DNA from: Gaoshiqia sediminis
GTDB lineage: Bacteria > Bacteroidota > Bacteroidia > Bacteroidales > Prolixibacteraceae
Reading direction: 5' to 3'
DNA: 64,000 nt
Assembly (NCBI RefSeq): GCF_025907915.1
Contig: NZ_JAPAAF010000020.1
Location: 1-64,000, forward strand
The notes below the pieces were generated by a model that saw only the letters and a program-made list of their open reading frames with translations, did not search any database and was not told where the DNA came from. Every line of letters begins with the position of its first letter. Within the stretch, counting starts at the first letter, position 1. Below are positions 1 through 10,922 of the stretch, one piece after another. The position numbers were made by a program, and so were the translations under genes.

Positions 1-1
1 C

Positions 2-89
2 GGTCATGCTGAACTCGTTTCAGCATCTATGGCCATTTGCCGCTTCTGCAATTCGCGACAGAGATCCCGAAATAAATTCGGGAGGACGC
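2..89. repeat. REP-like double-hairpin element, copy 1
   Basis: Left part GTCATGCTGAA...TTTCAGCATCT and right part GAGATCCCGAA...TTCGGGAGGAC are each self-complementary hairpins, and the outer ends are roughly complementary. The same architecture recurs at 4457-4531 and 8188-8265. Nothing else is seen between the window edge and the first gene. Confidence 0.6.
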
Positions 90-173
90 TTTCAGTAGCG
101 CTGGCACTTTCTTGCCACTCGTTTGAGCAAAGCGGAAATGAACCACGGTATCAGCTCCTGTTCCGGCGCCTGG

Positions 174-1118
174 TTAAATGGATATTTTCGGGTCTATTAG
201 TCCGGCGGTGAGTAACTCGCGCAAAACGGTTTCCGTCATCTCACTTTTAAACTGAAACTCGTAGCGAATGTCCATCACATAAGCTTTCAGGCGCATTTTG
301 TAGCAGAGTTTATTGTGCTTGATATCATTGAAGAAGAGCACAACAATGGGCTTGGCCAGATACACGAAGCGGGATGTTTGGGCTGCTTCGATGGCAATTT
401 GCCTGACCAGGTTGGTGTCGATCGTAATGGGCAGATAAATCTCGGCCACCACCTGGCAATTCGACTCGCCCGAGTTGGCATTGGAAATAGGCTGGTTCAG
501 CAGGTCGCCATTGGGCAGGGTAACCACCGAATCGTCGGGCGTATGGATGCGGGTGGAACGCAGCGACATGTCGAGCACCTCGCCGTACACCTGCCCCACT
601 TCAATTTTATCGCCCACCTTAAACGGACGGTCGATGAGAATGACAAAGCCGCCAAACACATTTTTCAGGACATCCTGCGAAGCAAAGCCTACGGCCACAC
701 CTACCGAAGCGCCGAGTGCGATCAGGCTTTCCACGGGAGGCTGAAAAATGCCGCGAATGATGATATAACTGACAATCATCCAACTGACTATTTTAAAAAC
801 CGGGAGGATCGCTTTCCACCGGATACGCCTCTCTGCATTTTTCTCCGACCAGGTTTCGATGCTCCTGGACAGGAAACGGATGACAAAATAACCCACGGCA
901 AAAAACACGATGGCCCAAAATATCTTTGAAAAGGAAAAGATTTGCTTCAGTTCTTCGCCGGGCATTTTCCCCACGGCCTTCTCCATCGCTCCTTGCTTTT
1001 CCGGAATGGTATCGGCCACTTCGGTTTGGGTTGAAGCTGCCACTGCGGGGTCAGGGGTTTGAGCCAACAGCCACCCGGATAAAAGCACCAGCAAAACAGA
1101 CAAAACAACATTTTTCAT
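174..1118 (-). CDS. MscS-family mechanosensitive ion channel
   Basis: Small-conductance mechanosensitive channel of the inner membrane, expected to release solutes under hypo-osmotic shock. The protein starts with a signal-like hydrophobic segment (about residues 1-20), has further membrane segments near residues 67-88 and 105-128, and then the Gly/Ala-rich pore helix typical of MscS (GASVGVAVGFASQDVLKN) followed by the beta domain motif DRPFKVGDKIEV. Its length of about 314 residues suits the family. ATG at 1118 is preferred over the GTG three bases upstream. It lies 4 bp downstream of the large ATPase gene on the same strand, so the two are probably co-transcribed. Confidence 0.9.
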   Translation of the reverse strand: MKNVVLSVLLVLLSGWLLAQTPDPAVAASTQTEVADTIPEKQGAMEKAVGKMPGEELKQIFSFSKIFWAIVFFAVGYFVIRFLSRSIETWSEKNAERRIRWKAILPVFKIVSWMIVSYIIIRGIFQPPVESLIALGASVGVAVGFASQDVLKNVFGGFVILIDRPFKVGDKIEVGQVYGEVLDMSLRSTRIHTPDDSVVTLPNGDLLNQPISNANSGESNCQVVAEIYLPITIDTNLVRQIAIEAAQTSRFVYLAKPIVVLFFNDIKHNKLCYKMRLKAYVMDIRYEFQFKSEMTETVLRELLTAGLIDPKISI

Positions 1119-1122
1119 CACG

Positions 1123-4002
1123 CTAATAAATAAAGTTTAACGACTTCAAACGGCTGACCAATGTACGGTACAGCAACGGATTAATTACATATTTCCCATC
1201 CTGCAGATCCAGCAGGCCGTCATCATCCAGGATCATCAACTGGTGAGCGCTTTCCTCCTCCGAAAGATTAAAGACAGCTGCATGTTCACTTGCTGTCAGT
1301 CCCCCGTGTACCAGGATGCCGTGCAAACTGGTCAGCTCCCAGGTTTTCAGCGAATTTAAGAACTGAAAACTCAGGTACTTTTGCTGGATAAACAGCCGGT
1401 CGTCCTCCACCTTTACAATGGCCCGTAACCAGTATATAAAGGCCAGGTTGATGTTCCCTTGCGCATGTTGCCACAAATCATCAAAAAATACATCCATCAG
1501 GTATTTTTGCTTTTCCTCCGTGCTTAGCTTCTGATAACCCCGCTTGGGTGAAAAGTTTTCGGGCTCCAAAAAAGTCAGGTTGAAACCACTCACCAAATGA
1601 CGCTTTAAGATGGCCTCCCGCAGCAAGTCAACCGACGACTTCTCAAACTCCACCACATAGGCAAAATAGCCGGAAATATCCAAGGTATAATCCAGCAACT
1701 TCCAGCTGTATAAAAAACAGCTGCTCAGCCAGAAGATTTTCCGGTTGGTTTGGCTCATCAGCTTAAACAACAGGCGGAGGTTGCCAAAAGCGCCATTCTT
1801 CCGAATAAACAGATTATGAATGTTTTCCAGGATGATGACTTTCTGCTCGGGCAGCCCGTTAATCCCTTTCACCAGGCCATCAAAATCATCAAACGTCAGG
1901 CTCGGGAACACCTCCCGGAAAAAGTCCAGAAAATCAGCTTCCGTGTAACGGTTCCGGCGGATGAAGAAATGCCCCACGGCAATTTCCTGGTAAATGGAAT
2001 AGATAAAAAAGTTGAACACGGTAGTGGCGCCGCTTCCCTGTTCGCCCACCAGGCAAGCGGGTGCAAAATTGCCGCGTTTCCAGCTTTCAAAGGCGGCGGT
2101 TAACTGATCCAGTTCGGCCTTTCGCGGCATATAAAACCGCTCTTCGGTAAGTGGCGTATTTTCGAACAGCTTTTGGTACATCAGCGGCAAACGGCCAATG
2201 GCCTGGCGGGTTTCCGACAAGTAATTGGAAAGTTCGGTACTGATTGGCTCTTTCTGCGGGGCAATGCCCAACAAGTTTTTCAGGTTGAAATACTTATCGC
2301 TGGAAAGCACATACATATTTCGCGCCCACTGAATTCCCTTTACGCAAAGCAACAATGTCAGCCGCCAATATTTCAGGACGGTTTGCTTTACCTCGCGGAT
2401 CAGCGCCTGCCTCCGGTTAACTTTTTCGGAATGGTGCAACCACACCGGCTGAAAATACTTCAGGGTGCGGCGGGTAAAATCCGAACTGATCTTACCGAGG
2501 GCGCCATCCGCAAATTCGCGCAATTCGGCCAGCCGGTTCAGGTTCTCTTCGGCTTTCCGCACAGCCCGTTTCACCCCTTCGGCCAGTTCCTGCAAATTAC
2601 TTTCGGCTTCGCCCTGTTCCAGAAAATAATCCACCGTATATTCCAGGGCATGTTGTATTTCGTCCAGGTTTTTGGTCAGCTGCTGTATGCGCGAAGCAAA
2701 TTCCTTTTGTTCGGCCGAAAACTGTTCTTTCAGTTTCTGAAAGATGGCTTCCTGCATCAGTTGGCGCACCTTTACCGTCCGGAATGACGTTGCCTTAACC
2801 CGTTTCTCCTGAAAAGCAGCCGCCGCGAACTGCCGCGCTTCCGGTATGGATTGGATGGCGTGCTCCAGCGACAGCAGCGGTTTATCAAAAAAATACCCCA
2901 CCTTCGATTGCACCAGCAGATTGATCAAGACAGGGACACGCTCTGCAACAAACGATTTTATTTCAAATGAATCTTTTTCGGTATCATCCCCCTCCGCCTC
3001 CAGGCTTTCCGAAAAAGCCTGAAGCTTATCCCGCAATTCCTGAAAAGCCGGCTGCATGTTCTGGTCAAGCTGCTTGGCCATATCGGAGATATTTTGCTCC
3101 CGGCTGGCTTGCATGCCAAAAATCAGCTTCCGGTTGTGCAATTTCAACCGCCAATGCTCGACCAGGGCAAAGCATACGCGGTGTTGCTGCTGGTGGGTGG
3201 TTTCAATCGGGGTTAGTTCCAGTTGGTAAAGCCGCGCCAGCCGCTCTTTGCTTAACCGGCTCACCGGAAACTCCAGCGTACCTGCTTTGTCGCGCAAATC
3301 GGCAAAACGACCTTCCAATTCCGCTCCCACCGAGGCAAAAAAATCGGTCAGTGCGGCTTTGTCGTTAGCCATACGTTCACGCAGATTGTCCAGTTTCTCG
3401 TCCATGTCAGGCCAATCGGCCATCAAAAAAAGGTGTTCTTCCAGCTGACGGTCGAGCTCGTAGAACTGGCGCAAGCGATCTTCCCGGTTATGCAGCAACC
3501 GACTGTACTGCGGAAACAACTGATTCAGAAACTGATCCAGGAATACAAATTCGGCCAGCGCAGCCTCAGGCACCTGGTGGTCCCAATAGGTTTTTGCCGA
3601 CTTATTTTTTCGGAAGATATTGGCGATACCGGTCATCAGCCAATCCAATTTCAGCAGGAAACGTTTCCCGTTTTTCTTCAGCCGAAGCGAAAAAGCATCG
3701 CCCGCCACCACATGAAAACGTTCCGGCGCCTGATTTTCCGAGAATAGCTCGCGGTAACCTTCCAATGAACGGCGAACCGCCTGGAAATCATCCATCACCT
3801 CCGAAAACGGAACCGCCTGCACATCAACAAGCCGGGTCTCAAACAGAACGGCCAACTTGCGGGATAGCTCGGCGTAGGCTTCGGAATCAGGCAACTTTTT
3901 CCGGTACTGATCGAAAAGGGCAAGCAATTTATCTTCCGTTTCAAACGAAGCGGCTATCACCTTTTCAACAAAATGATAGTTAGTTTGTATTTTCTGTCCC
4001 AT
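1123..4002 (-). CDS. Large P-loop ATPase with long coiled-coil N-terminal region, function unknown
   Basis: A 959-residue protein. The first 600 residues are charged and helical with several coiled-coil stretches. A P-loop (GEQGSGATT, near residues 648-656) and a Walker B-like strand (KVIILENIHNLF, near 720) define an AAA/STAND-like nucleotide-binding domain, followed by a helical C-terminus. I see no catalytic effector domain. It is the first gene of a two-gene unit with the MscS channel, 4 bp upstream of it. That tight pairing suggests a functional link, for example an envelope-stress sensor, but this is inference. The start MGQKIQ is the only sensible one, because non-coding sequence lies directly upstream. 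Confidence 0.75.
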   Translation of the reverse strand: MGQKIQTNYHFVEKVIAASFETEDKLLALFDQYRKKLPDSEAYAELSRKLAVLFETRLVDVQAVPFSEVMDDFQAVRRSLEGYRELFSENQAPERFHVVAGDAFSLRLKKNGKRFLLKLDWLMTGIANIFRKNKSAKTYWDHQVPEAALAEFVFLDQFLNQLFPQYSRLLHNREDRLRQFYELDRQLEEHLFLMADWPDMDEKLDNLRERMANDKAALTDFFASVGAELEGRFADLRDKAGTLEFPVSRLSKERLARLYQLELTPIETTHQQQHRVCFALVEHWRLKLHNRKLIFGMQASREQNISDMAKQLDQNMQPAFQELRDKLQAFSESLEAEGDDTEKDSFEIKSFVAERVPVLINLLVQSKVGYFFDKPLLSLEHAIQSIPEARQFAAAAFQEKRVKATSFRTVKVRQLMQEAIFQKLKEQFSAEQKEFASRIQQLTKNLDEIQHALEYTVDYFLEQGEAESNLQELAEGVKRAVRKAEENLNRLAELREFADGALGKISSDFTRRTLKYFQPVWLHHSEKVNRRQALIREVKQTVLKYWRLTLLLCVKGIQWARNMYVLSSDKYFNLKNLLGIAPQKEPISTELSNYLSETRQAIGRLPLMYQKLFENTPLTEERFYMPRKAELDQLTAAFESWKRGNFAPACLVGEQGSGATTVFNFFIYSIYQEIAVGHFFIRRNRYTEADFLDFFREVFPSLTFDDFDGLVKGINGLPEQKVIILENIHNLFIRKNGAFGNLRLLFKLMSQTNRKIFWLSSCFLYSWKLLDYTLDISGYFAYVVEFEKSSVDLLREAILKRHLVSGFNLTFLEPENFSPKRGYQKLSTEEKQKYLMDVFFDDLWQHAQGNINLAFIYWLRAIVKVEDDRLFIQQKYLSFQFLNSLKTWELTSLHGILVHGGLTASEHAAVFNLSEEESAHQLMILDDDGLLDLQDGKYVINPLLYRTLVSRLKSLNFIY

Positions 4003-4597
4003 AGAAGAAGACTTATTTTCTGCGAATCAATTAGACACTAAGTTAATGCAATTCTGCCAAATTCATCCGCCGGAAACCATCCGGGACAGGAAAATCGCTT
4101 TTATGAATTAAATGCCATTCTTTCTATTAGAAGATGTTAAACAGCTCTTCTAAGCTCGTCACCATCCGTCCGGCCACGGCATACCGTGCCCTTACACGCC
4201 GGATAAAATCCGAAACACCCTAGAACGGGAAAGCCAGGTACGGTCACGACATGTCGTGACCAACATGCCATAGCCACGTGGAAAGCCCATATTAACATAT
4301 CCTGCACCTACCGGAAATGCCTTAGGCATTGGAAGCTTTTGAGGCACATGGGCATGGAAAGGGTGAACTATATTTTAAAAGCGATTTCCCTGCCATCCGG
4401 GACGGCCATAAAACAAAAAAAGAAGGTGCCCAAAAAGCCATTCCCAGTTGGAATTAGTCACCCTGAATTTATTTCAGCGACTGTTTCTCAATGGATTGAG
4501 ATCCCATCCGGCAGTTGCCGAACCGGATGACTCGTAAGCGCTTTTTGGACACCCCCGATATGATTGTCCGCAATATCCCGGCAAGTTGTTGTATTCG
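4003..4597. other. Intergenic region without a convincing gene
   Basis: About 595 bp between the ATPase gene and sucD. It holds several GC-rich short inverted repeats (around 4160-4280) and, at 4457-4531, the second REP-like element. One 63-codon open frame (4339-4530) runs through the REP-like element and shows no protein features, so it is not called. Confidence 0.5.
4457..4531. repeat. REP-like double-hairpin element, copy 2
   Basis: GTCACCCTGAATTTATTTCAG on the left and GAGATCCCATCCGG...CCGGATGAC on the right have the same two-hairpin layout as the copies at 2-89 and 8188-8265, with diverged stems. Confidence 0.55.
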
Positions 4598-5479
4598 CTA
4601 AACCGAAGCTTTGGCCAGCTTTTCTGCCAGCAATTGCGGGATTTCGGATGGCTCTTTGGCTACCGGCACGCCGGCTGCCGCAAAGGCCTTCATCTTTTCT
4701 TCGGCAGTACCCGAACCACTGGAAATGATGGCCCCGGCATGTCCCATTCGTTTACCGGGGGGCGCGGTTTGCCCGGCAATAAAGGCCACCACCGGCTTCG
4801 TCACGTGTTTGGCAATATACGCGGCAGCCTGTTCTTCGGCATCGCCGCCAATCTCGCCAATCAGCACGATGGCTTCGGTTTCCGGATCGTTTTGGTACAT
4901 TTCCAGCAACTCGAGGTAGTACAGCCCGGCAACCGGGTCGCCGCCGATACCAACTACCGTACTTTGCCCCATCCCACTATGGGTAAGCATATTCACCACC
5001 TCGTAGGTGAGGGTGCCGCTGCGCGACATCAGCCCGATATTCCCTTTTTTGAAGATCATGCCCGGAAGGATGCCAATCAGCGCTTCATCAGGCGTAATCA
5101 ACCCGGGACAGTTGGGGCCAATCAGTTTGGTGCCATTTTGTTTCAGGACGGGCGTAATGCGGATCATATCCAGAATAGGAACGCCTTCCGAAATGGCAAT
5201 CACCAGGTCGATACCCGCATACGAAGCTTCGAGAATAGCGTCGGCAGCAAAGGGGGCCGGCACAAAAATAATGGACGTGTTGGCGCCAGTGGTTTTCACG
5301 GCCTCGTCAACCGTATTGAAAACCGGAATGCCCAGAACACTGGCGCCGCCTTTCCCGGGCGAGGTTCCGGCAACTACCCGGGTTCCGTATTCTTTCATCC
5401 GGGCGGCATGAAACTGCCCGTCGCGGCCGGTAATCCCCTGTACCAGCAGCTTTGTATCTTTGTTTACAAGTATGCTCAT
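4598..5479 (-). CDS. sucD: Succinate--CoA ligase (ADP-forming) alpha subunit
   Basis: Catalyses the substrate-level phosphorylation step of the TCA cycle, succinyl-CoA + ADP/GDP + Pi to succinate + CoA + ATP/GTP, as a heteromer with SucC. At 293 residues it matches the family. It has the N-terminal CoA-binding Rossmann fold ([12 protein letters not shown]), the segment IGPNCPG, and the phosphohistidine loop [10 protein letters not shown] with the active His near residue 246. It lies 48 bp downstream of sucC on the same strand, the standard sucCD order. Confidence 0.97.
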   Translation of the reverse strand: MSILVNKDTKLLVQGITGRDGQFHAARMKEYGTRVVAGTSPGKGGASVLGIPVFNTVDEAVKTTGANTSIIFVPAPFAADAILEASYAGIDLVIAISEGVPILDMIRITPVLKQNGTKLIGPNCPGLITPDEALIGILPGMIFKKGNIGLMSRSGTLTYEVVNMLTHSGMGQSTVVGIGGDPVAGLYYLELLEMYQNDPETEAIVLIGEIGGDAEEQAAAYIAKHVTKPVVAFIAGQTAPPGKRMGHAGAIISSGSGTAEEKMKAFAAAGVPVAKEPSEIPQLLAEKLAKASV

Positions 5480-5527
5480 GAGTTTTGATTGATGATTTTT
5501 GATTGATGAATGATGAATGACTTTAGG

Positions 5528-6661
<1,134 letters not shown>

Positions 6662-6824
6662 ACTGATTAAAATTAGATTAAAAGGTTAGTATCCTTGTTT
6701 TTTAAAATTATCAAAATATACACATACGCATCCCTGTTGTTTCTCAGCCTTAATCGTATTTTAAAACATACTAACGTCCGTATTGCCGAATTGTTTGACC
6801 AATAGTTCGAAACTACGGAAAACG

Positions 6825-6855
6825 TTTGGCATCCCTGAAAAATGAAGTAGTTTTG
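6825..6855 (+). promoter_or_regulatory. Bacteroidota-type promoter for the SIS-domain gene
   Basis: TTTG at 6825-6828, exactly 19 bp, then TAGTTTTG at 6848-6855. This is a perfect match to the phylum consensus TTTG-N19-TAnnTTTG. It puts the transcription start about 15-20 bp before the ATG at 6879. Confidence 0.75.
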
Positions 6856-6878
6856 CAGCAATTTCTAATCCATAAAAC

Positions 6879-7490
6879 ATGATAGAAGAAGTTCAGAAAC
6901 TAATCAAGCACGAAGCCGAGGCCATCCTGAACATCCCGGTTACCGACCAGTTTGAGAAAGCCATCGAGCTGATTAACGAACGGGTACACCGGCAAAAAGG
7001 GAAACTGGTTGCCAGCGGCATGGGCAAAGCCGGACAAATTGCATTGAACATTGCCACTACGTTCAGCTCAACCGGAACACCGGCCGTTTTTCTGCACCCC
7101 AGCGATGCCCAGCATGGCGATTTGGGCGTAGTTCAGCCCAACGACATTTTGCTGCTGATCTCCAACTCGGGCAAAACCCGCGAAATTCTGGAGTTGGTTG
7201 ACCTGGCCGACAACCTGTATCAAGGACTGCCCATCATCGTTATTACCGGAAACCCCGACGGCGAACTGGCACAGCTGGCCGATGTCACCTTATTCACCGG
7301 CAACCCCGCCGAAGTGTGCATTTTGGGACTCACACCCAGCACCTCCACCACCACCATGACCGTGATTGGCGATATCCTGGTGGTCCTGATGATGAAGCAG
7401 ATCGGTTTCAGCAACGAAGAATACGCCAAGCGTCACCACGGCGGCTACCTGGGCGACAAATCGCGCAACCAGGCCCGGCTGAAGAAATAG
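6879..7490 (+). CDS. SIS-domain sugar-phosphate isomerase, KdsD/GutQ-like without CBS domains
   Basis: Aldose-ketose phosphate isomerase fold. The sequence resembles arabinose-5-phosphate isomerase (KdsD), which supplies the KDO branch of lipopolysaccharide synthesis. Visible motifs are the substrate loop ASGMGKAGQIA, HPSDAQHGDLG, ISNSGKTREI and the C-terminal HHGGYLG, which correspond to conserved KdsD positions. At 203 residues it lacks the two CBS domains of full-length KdsD (about 325 residues). A hexulose-phosphate isomerase role is therefore also possible. Confidence 0.85.
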   Translation: MIEEVQKLIKHEAEAILNIPVTDQFEKAIELINERVHRQKGKLVASGMGKAGQIALNIATTFSSTGTPAVFLHPSDAQHGDLGVVQPNDILLLISNSGKTREILELVDLADNLYQGLPIIVITGNPDGELAQLADVTLFTGNPAEVCILGLTPSTSTTTMTVIGDILVVLMMKQIGFSNEEYAKRHHGGYLGDKSRNQARLKK

Positions 7491-7529
7491 GATTGGGCAC
7501 TGGTAATTGGTCATTGGTCATTCAGGCAT

Positions 7530-7595
7530 GGACAACTTGAACCTTGAAACTTGAAACCCGAAACTTGGAATTTGAAACTTGGAACTTGAAACTAA
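7530..7595. repeat. Short tandem degenerate repeat (GAAACTTG-type)
   Basis: The gap before the next gene is filled with seven or so imperfect copies of an 8-12 bp unit such as GGAACTTGAAAC. This is a low-complexity repeat. In-frame extension of the following gene through it would give repetitive peptide, so the ATG at 7607 is preferred as start. Confidence 0.7.
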
Positions 7596-7606
7596 AGAAC
7601 AATATT

Positions 7607-8149
7607 ATGCGCATTACACGAGAAAACACTGTAGGATTGGTGATTGACATTCAGGAGCGGTTGCTCCCGGCCATGGCCGAACAGGAAGAACTGCTCCGCA
7701 CCTGTAAAATTTTGATTGAAGGCTTGCAGGAACTGGCCATCCCGCTGGTAGTTACCCAGCAATATACCAAAGGATTGGGCGAAACCGTGGAGCCGATCCG
7801 TTCACTGATCAACGATTTCAACCCGATTGAAAAACGCGATTTCAGCTGCTGCGACGAAAATGCCGTGGTGGAACAACTGAAAGCGAAAGATGCCAAAAAC
7901 GTGATCATCTGCGGCATCGAAAGCCACGTGTGCGTGCTGCAAACCGCCATCGACCTGAAAGAAGCCGGTTATGTGCCGGTAGTGGTGATGGACTGTGTTT
8001 CGTCGCGCTCGCTCGACCATGTTGACCTGGCAGCAGAACGTTTCCGCCACGAAGGGATTATGATGACCTCGTACGAATCCATCTTGTTTGAGCTGACCCG
8101 CTCGTCGGCAGCTGCCGAGTTCCGCGCGATCTCCAAACTCGTCAAATAA
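7607..8149 (+). CDS. Isochorismatase-family cysteine hydrolase
   Basis: A 180-residue hydrolase of the isochorismatase/YcaC/nicotinamidase fold. The catalytic set is visible: Asp in GLVIDIQERLLP, Lys in the segment PIEKRDFS, and nucleophile Cys in CGIESHVCVLQT. The preceding glycine and cis-peptide region ICGIES is also conserved. The substrate cannot be deduced; family members hydrolyse isochorismate, nicotinamide, N-carbamoyl compounds or ureidoacrylate. The gene converges on the protease gene across a long inverted repeat. Confidence 0.88.
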   Translation: MRITRENTVGLVIDIQERLLPAMAEQEELLRTCKILIEGLQELAIPLVVTQQYTKGLGETVEPIRSLINDFNPIEKRDFSCCDENAVVEQLKAKDAKNVIICGIESHVCVLQTAIDLKEAGYVPVVVMDCVSSRSLDHVDLAAERFRHEGIMMTSYESILFELTRSSAAAEFRAISKLVK

Positions 8150-8155
8150 AACGAC

Positions 8156-8302
8156 AGAAAGCGGGTGTATGAAAAATTTAATGGTTCGTCATTCCGAACT
8201 TGTTTCGGAATCTGTTTCGTTTGGTGTTGTAACTGTTACAGATCCTGAAACAAGTTCAGGATGACTTACGTTGGCCGGCAATTTTTCAAACACCCGCTTT
8301 CT
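8156..8302. terminator. Bidirectional terminator-like inverted repeat enclosing a REP-like element
   Basis: A 23-bp arm at 8156-8178 (AGAAAGCGGGTGT...) is complementary, with one mismatch, to 8280-8302 (...ACACCCGCTTTCT). The right arm is followed by CGCTTTTT. The arms sit between two convergent genes, as expected for a shared terminator, but the 101-bp interior holds REP-like copy 3. Confidence 0.65.
8188..8265. repeat. REP-like double-hairpin element, copy 3
   Basis: GTCATTCCGAACTTGTTTCGG...ATCT on the left and AGATCCTGAAACAAGTTCAGG...ATGAC on the right. This is the best-preserved of the three copies; its outer ends GTCAT and ATGAC are complementary. Confidence 0.7.
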
Positions 8303-8348
8303 CGCTTTTTACGCCAACAATCTCAGCCAAAAACAACAAGCCTGGAGA

Positions 8349-10922
8349 TTACTTTGTCACCATCAGCTTTTTGGCCAAGACGGTCCCATTCAGTTTCACC
8401 CTGAAAAAGTACAACCCGTCAGGCCAACTGGTCAGGTCCACATCGACTGTATTTTCATTGGCCGCAAACGAAACCGACCGGGCAAACACCCGCTGCCCCG
8501 TCATCGAATAAACAGCCAGCTCAACCGTGCTGCCTTCCGCTTCACCCAGGGTAAAATGAAACAAGCCGGTTGACGGGTTTGGATACACTTCAATGGTTTG
8601 GCTGATCAGGCTGATAGCCATTTCGCCAAAATCCCCGTTATTCCCATCTACTTGCAGGAAGTACGTTTTTGAAGGATCGACGGCCAGGTTCTCGATCACT
8701 GCCGCTGTTCCCAGGCTTGAATTATCGTTGGCCGCCAGCAACGTGTACCGGGCTGCAACCCCCGAAACAATATCAGCAGCCGATTCCGCCTCATAAACGG
8801 CCATTTGGGTGTCGAAGCCCGAAGTTTCAATGGTAACCAGGCCGCTTGATGTTCCCGGAAAGGTGAACCAAACCGAGTTGTCGAGTACCGGGCCGGAGGC
8901 TGGCACACACCACGCTTTTGGCGCATTGCAACCGCTTCCCGTCGGGTATGGCTCCCGGGTTTCCACCGTGGCACATTCATTCGTGAAATAGGCATTCCGC
9001 CCAAGCTTCAGGGCAATGGACTGCGCCACGTCGTCGTTCGCGGGCATCACCACCTGCAACAGCACGCTGTCGGACGATGCGCAATCGCCATGTCGGCCGG
9101 TAACTTTCACATACGTATCGAACGAACCAAACTTTCGCGCTTCCTCTTTCAAGGTCAAAAACAACAAATTGCCGCTTACCTGCTTGTCAAAGAATTCATC
9201 AGCGGTGACTTCAAACTCAAAAGAATTGGCCCCCGAAGCGCTGAACTCATAATTCTGAAGGTCGGAACCGCACAGGCTCATCACATCCGGCATATCATCC
9301 AGCGCAACCGGCAACTCCTGAAAAGCAGTGATCAGGTCCTCAAAAACCACCTGATCGGTGCCGTTTTCGTTGCCCACTGTAAGGGAAATGGTATAGCTGC
9401 CCTCAGCCGTAAAAATGATTTCCGGGTGCTGCGAATTGGCCGAAGTGCCGTTCACAAACGCAAAGCCTGCGGGCTGAATCTGCCACAGCCAGCTCTCCGG
9501 CTTGTTGCGCGAAAGATCGGTCAACTGCACCGGGGTCTCCAGGCAGGCCACCGACACATCGGCCTCAAAATTAGCCCGCGGAACACTGAAATAGTCCCAG
9601 CCGTCGAGCTGCAAAACGCCCGTATTGTCGGGGTCCAGCCAGTTTTTCAGTTGTTTGGCCGGATCGGAACTGTAATTCCACGACAGGGAGAACTTGCCGA
9701 AATACGAATTCACATCGTCGCCGCCGTGTAGCTGGCCGATTACCCGCTTATTACCGTCAAAAAGAGGCGAACCGGAAGATCCCGACTGATCGAGGCCTAC
9801 ATCGTAGGTTACTTCCCAGTGGGTGTTGGCTTGCGACGTGAAATTGCCGTCCCAGATGATGGGGGCCGCATAACTGACCGGCGGGTCCTGGTCGAGGGCA
9901 ATATTTTTTGGCCCGCCTTCGGGATGATGAATACAGGTGCCCGAAGCCGGTTGCTGTCCGCCAGCATCCCACCCGGCGAAATAGGGCGCGTAATCCTCCG
10001 TCGGATATTCGCTCAGCAACAAGAGGGTAAAATCAGTATAGTTGTTGGTCGCCACCAGGCCGGAGCCGGAAAGGGTCTGTTCCAGGCTGGCATCGTTGCT
10101 GGTACAAGTCGAATTTTCGTAGTTGAAATAAGTGACCAGCGTGGCCGCCTCGCCTGCGGTGCTAAGGCAATGGTTGGCCGTAAGAAAGTAAGGTGTGCCA
10201 TCGGCGCGCACATTGTTCACCAACGCGCCGGTACAGTAATAACTAAACCGGCTATCCTGGTAGGTCATCAGGCACACCGAGCGCTTTTCCTCCTGCCAGT
10301 CGGACCCTTCGGGACAATTGATAAACACTTCGCTCCGGGCCACCGATTTAACATCGAGGTAGGCCTTGCTGACGGCACCGATGATCAGCTGACCGGGAAA
10401 GTCGGCATCCAACGGCTCGTTGTATTCCACAATCAGGTGATTGTCCGGAAATACAGCCAGGGCCAGCTGTCTGTTTTCTTTGTTGTTGGTGTGCGTAAAA
10501 CCACCCCGGACCAAAGTCTTGTCCTTGTTGTAGAGGTACACCGCCGCCCCTTCGGGAAGCAGGAAGGTTTCGAAGAATACACCCAGCGACAGGGCATCGG
10601 GACAGCTGACTTCGTACTGCCACACGGTTTGATCGGCCAGCTCGGTTTTGACGCCTTTCTCCCGGATATCCACCGATAAGGCCTGCACCAGTCCAAAACG
10701 GTTGGGGACACCCTCGCGGACATCTTCGTCCAGGCGGTCGGCCACCTGCACCGAATCCAGCCGCGACACCGGAATGATCTTGGCTTGCTTCTCGGTAATG
10801 CCGAAACTGGCCGGAAGGCTGTTGTCCGACAATTGGCCAAATGCAAACGTGCCAACCCATAAAAAGGCCAGCAGCAAGCTCCCCTTTTTCAACCAATCCT
10901 GTAAACTGAAACACACCTTCAT
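8349..10922 (-). CDS. T9SS-exported trypsin-like (lysyl endopeptidase-type) serine protease with PKD domain
   Basis: Secreted protease of about 857 residues. An N-terminal signal segment (LLLAFLWVGTFAFG) is followed by a jelly-roll-like region and then a trypsin-fold domain resembling lysyl endopeptidase: CTGALVNN, catalytic His in FLTANHCLS, and catalytic Ser in DQSGSSGSPLFD. A PKD-type beta domain (SYTISLTVGNENG) and an Ig-like region follow. The last 75 residues form a type IX secretion sorting domain (IEVYPNPSTGLFHF ... GLYFFRVKLNG), which directs export and surface anchoring or release. ATG at 10922 is chosen over the TTG six bases upstream. Confidence 0.9.
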   Translation of the reverse strand: MKVCFSLQDWLKKGSLLLAFLWVGTFAFGQLSDNSLPASFGITEKQAKIIPVSRLDSVQVADRLDEDVREGVPNRFGLVQALSVDIREKGVKTELADQTVWQYEVSCPDALSLGVFFETFLLPEGAAVYLYNKDKTLVRGGFTHTNNKENRQLALAVFPDNHLIVEYNEPLDADFPGQLIIGAVSKAYLDVKSVARSEVFINCPEGSDWQEEKRSVCLMTYQDSRFSYYCTGALVNNVRADGTPYFLTANHCLSTAGEAATLVTYFNYENSTCTSNDASLEQTLSGSGLVATNNYTDFTLLLLSEYPTEDYAPYFAGWDAGGQQPASGTCIHHPEGGPKNIALDQDPPVSYAAPIIWDGNFTSQANTHWEVTYDVGLDQSGSSGSPLFDGNKRVIGQLHGGDDVNSYFGKFSLSWNYSSDPAKQLKNWLDPDNTGVLQLDGWDYFSVPRANFEADVSVACLETPVQLTDLSRNKPESWLWQIQPAGFAFVNGTSANSQHPEIIFTAEGSYTISLTVGNENGTDQVVFEDLITAFQELPVALDDMPDVMSLCGSDLQNYEFSASGANSFEFEVTADEFFDKQVSGNLLFLTLKEEARKFGSFDTYVKVTGRHGDCASSDSVLLQVVMPANDDVAQSIALKLGRNAYFTNECATVETREPYPTGSGCNAPKAWCVPASGPVLDNSVWFTFPGTSSGLVTIETSGFDTQMAVYEAESAADIVSGVAARYTLLAANDNSSLGTAAVIENLAVDPSKTYFLQVDGNNGDFGEMAISLISQTIEVYPNPSTGLFHFTLGEAEGSTVELAVYSMTGQRVFARSVSFAANENTVDVDLTSWPDGLYFFRVKLNGTVLAKKLMVTK

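Noticed and set aside
29-211. 60-residue open frame at the left edge
   Set aside because: It runs through a REP-like element and overlaps the end of the MscS gene on the other strand.
4339-4530. 63-residue open frame in the sucD-side gap
   Set aside because: It covers a REP-like element and has no ribosome-binding context or recognisable protein features.
6673-6861. 62-residue minus-strand open frame before sucC
   Set aside because: It covers the divergent promoter region, including the perfect promoter at 6825-6855, and is AT-biased without protein features.
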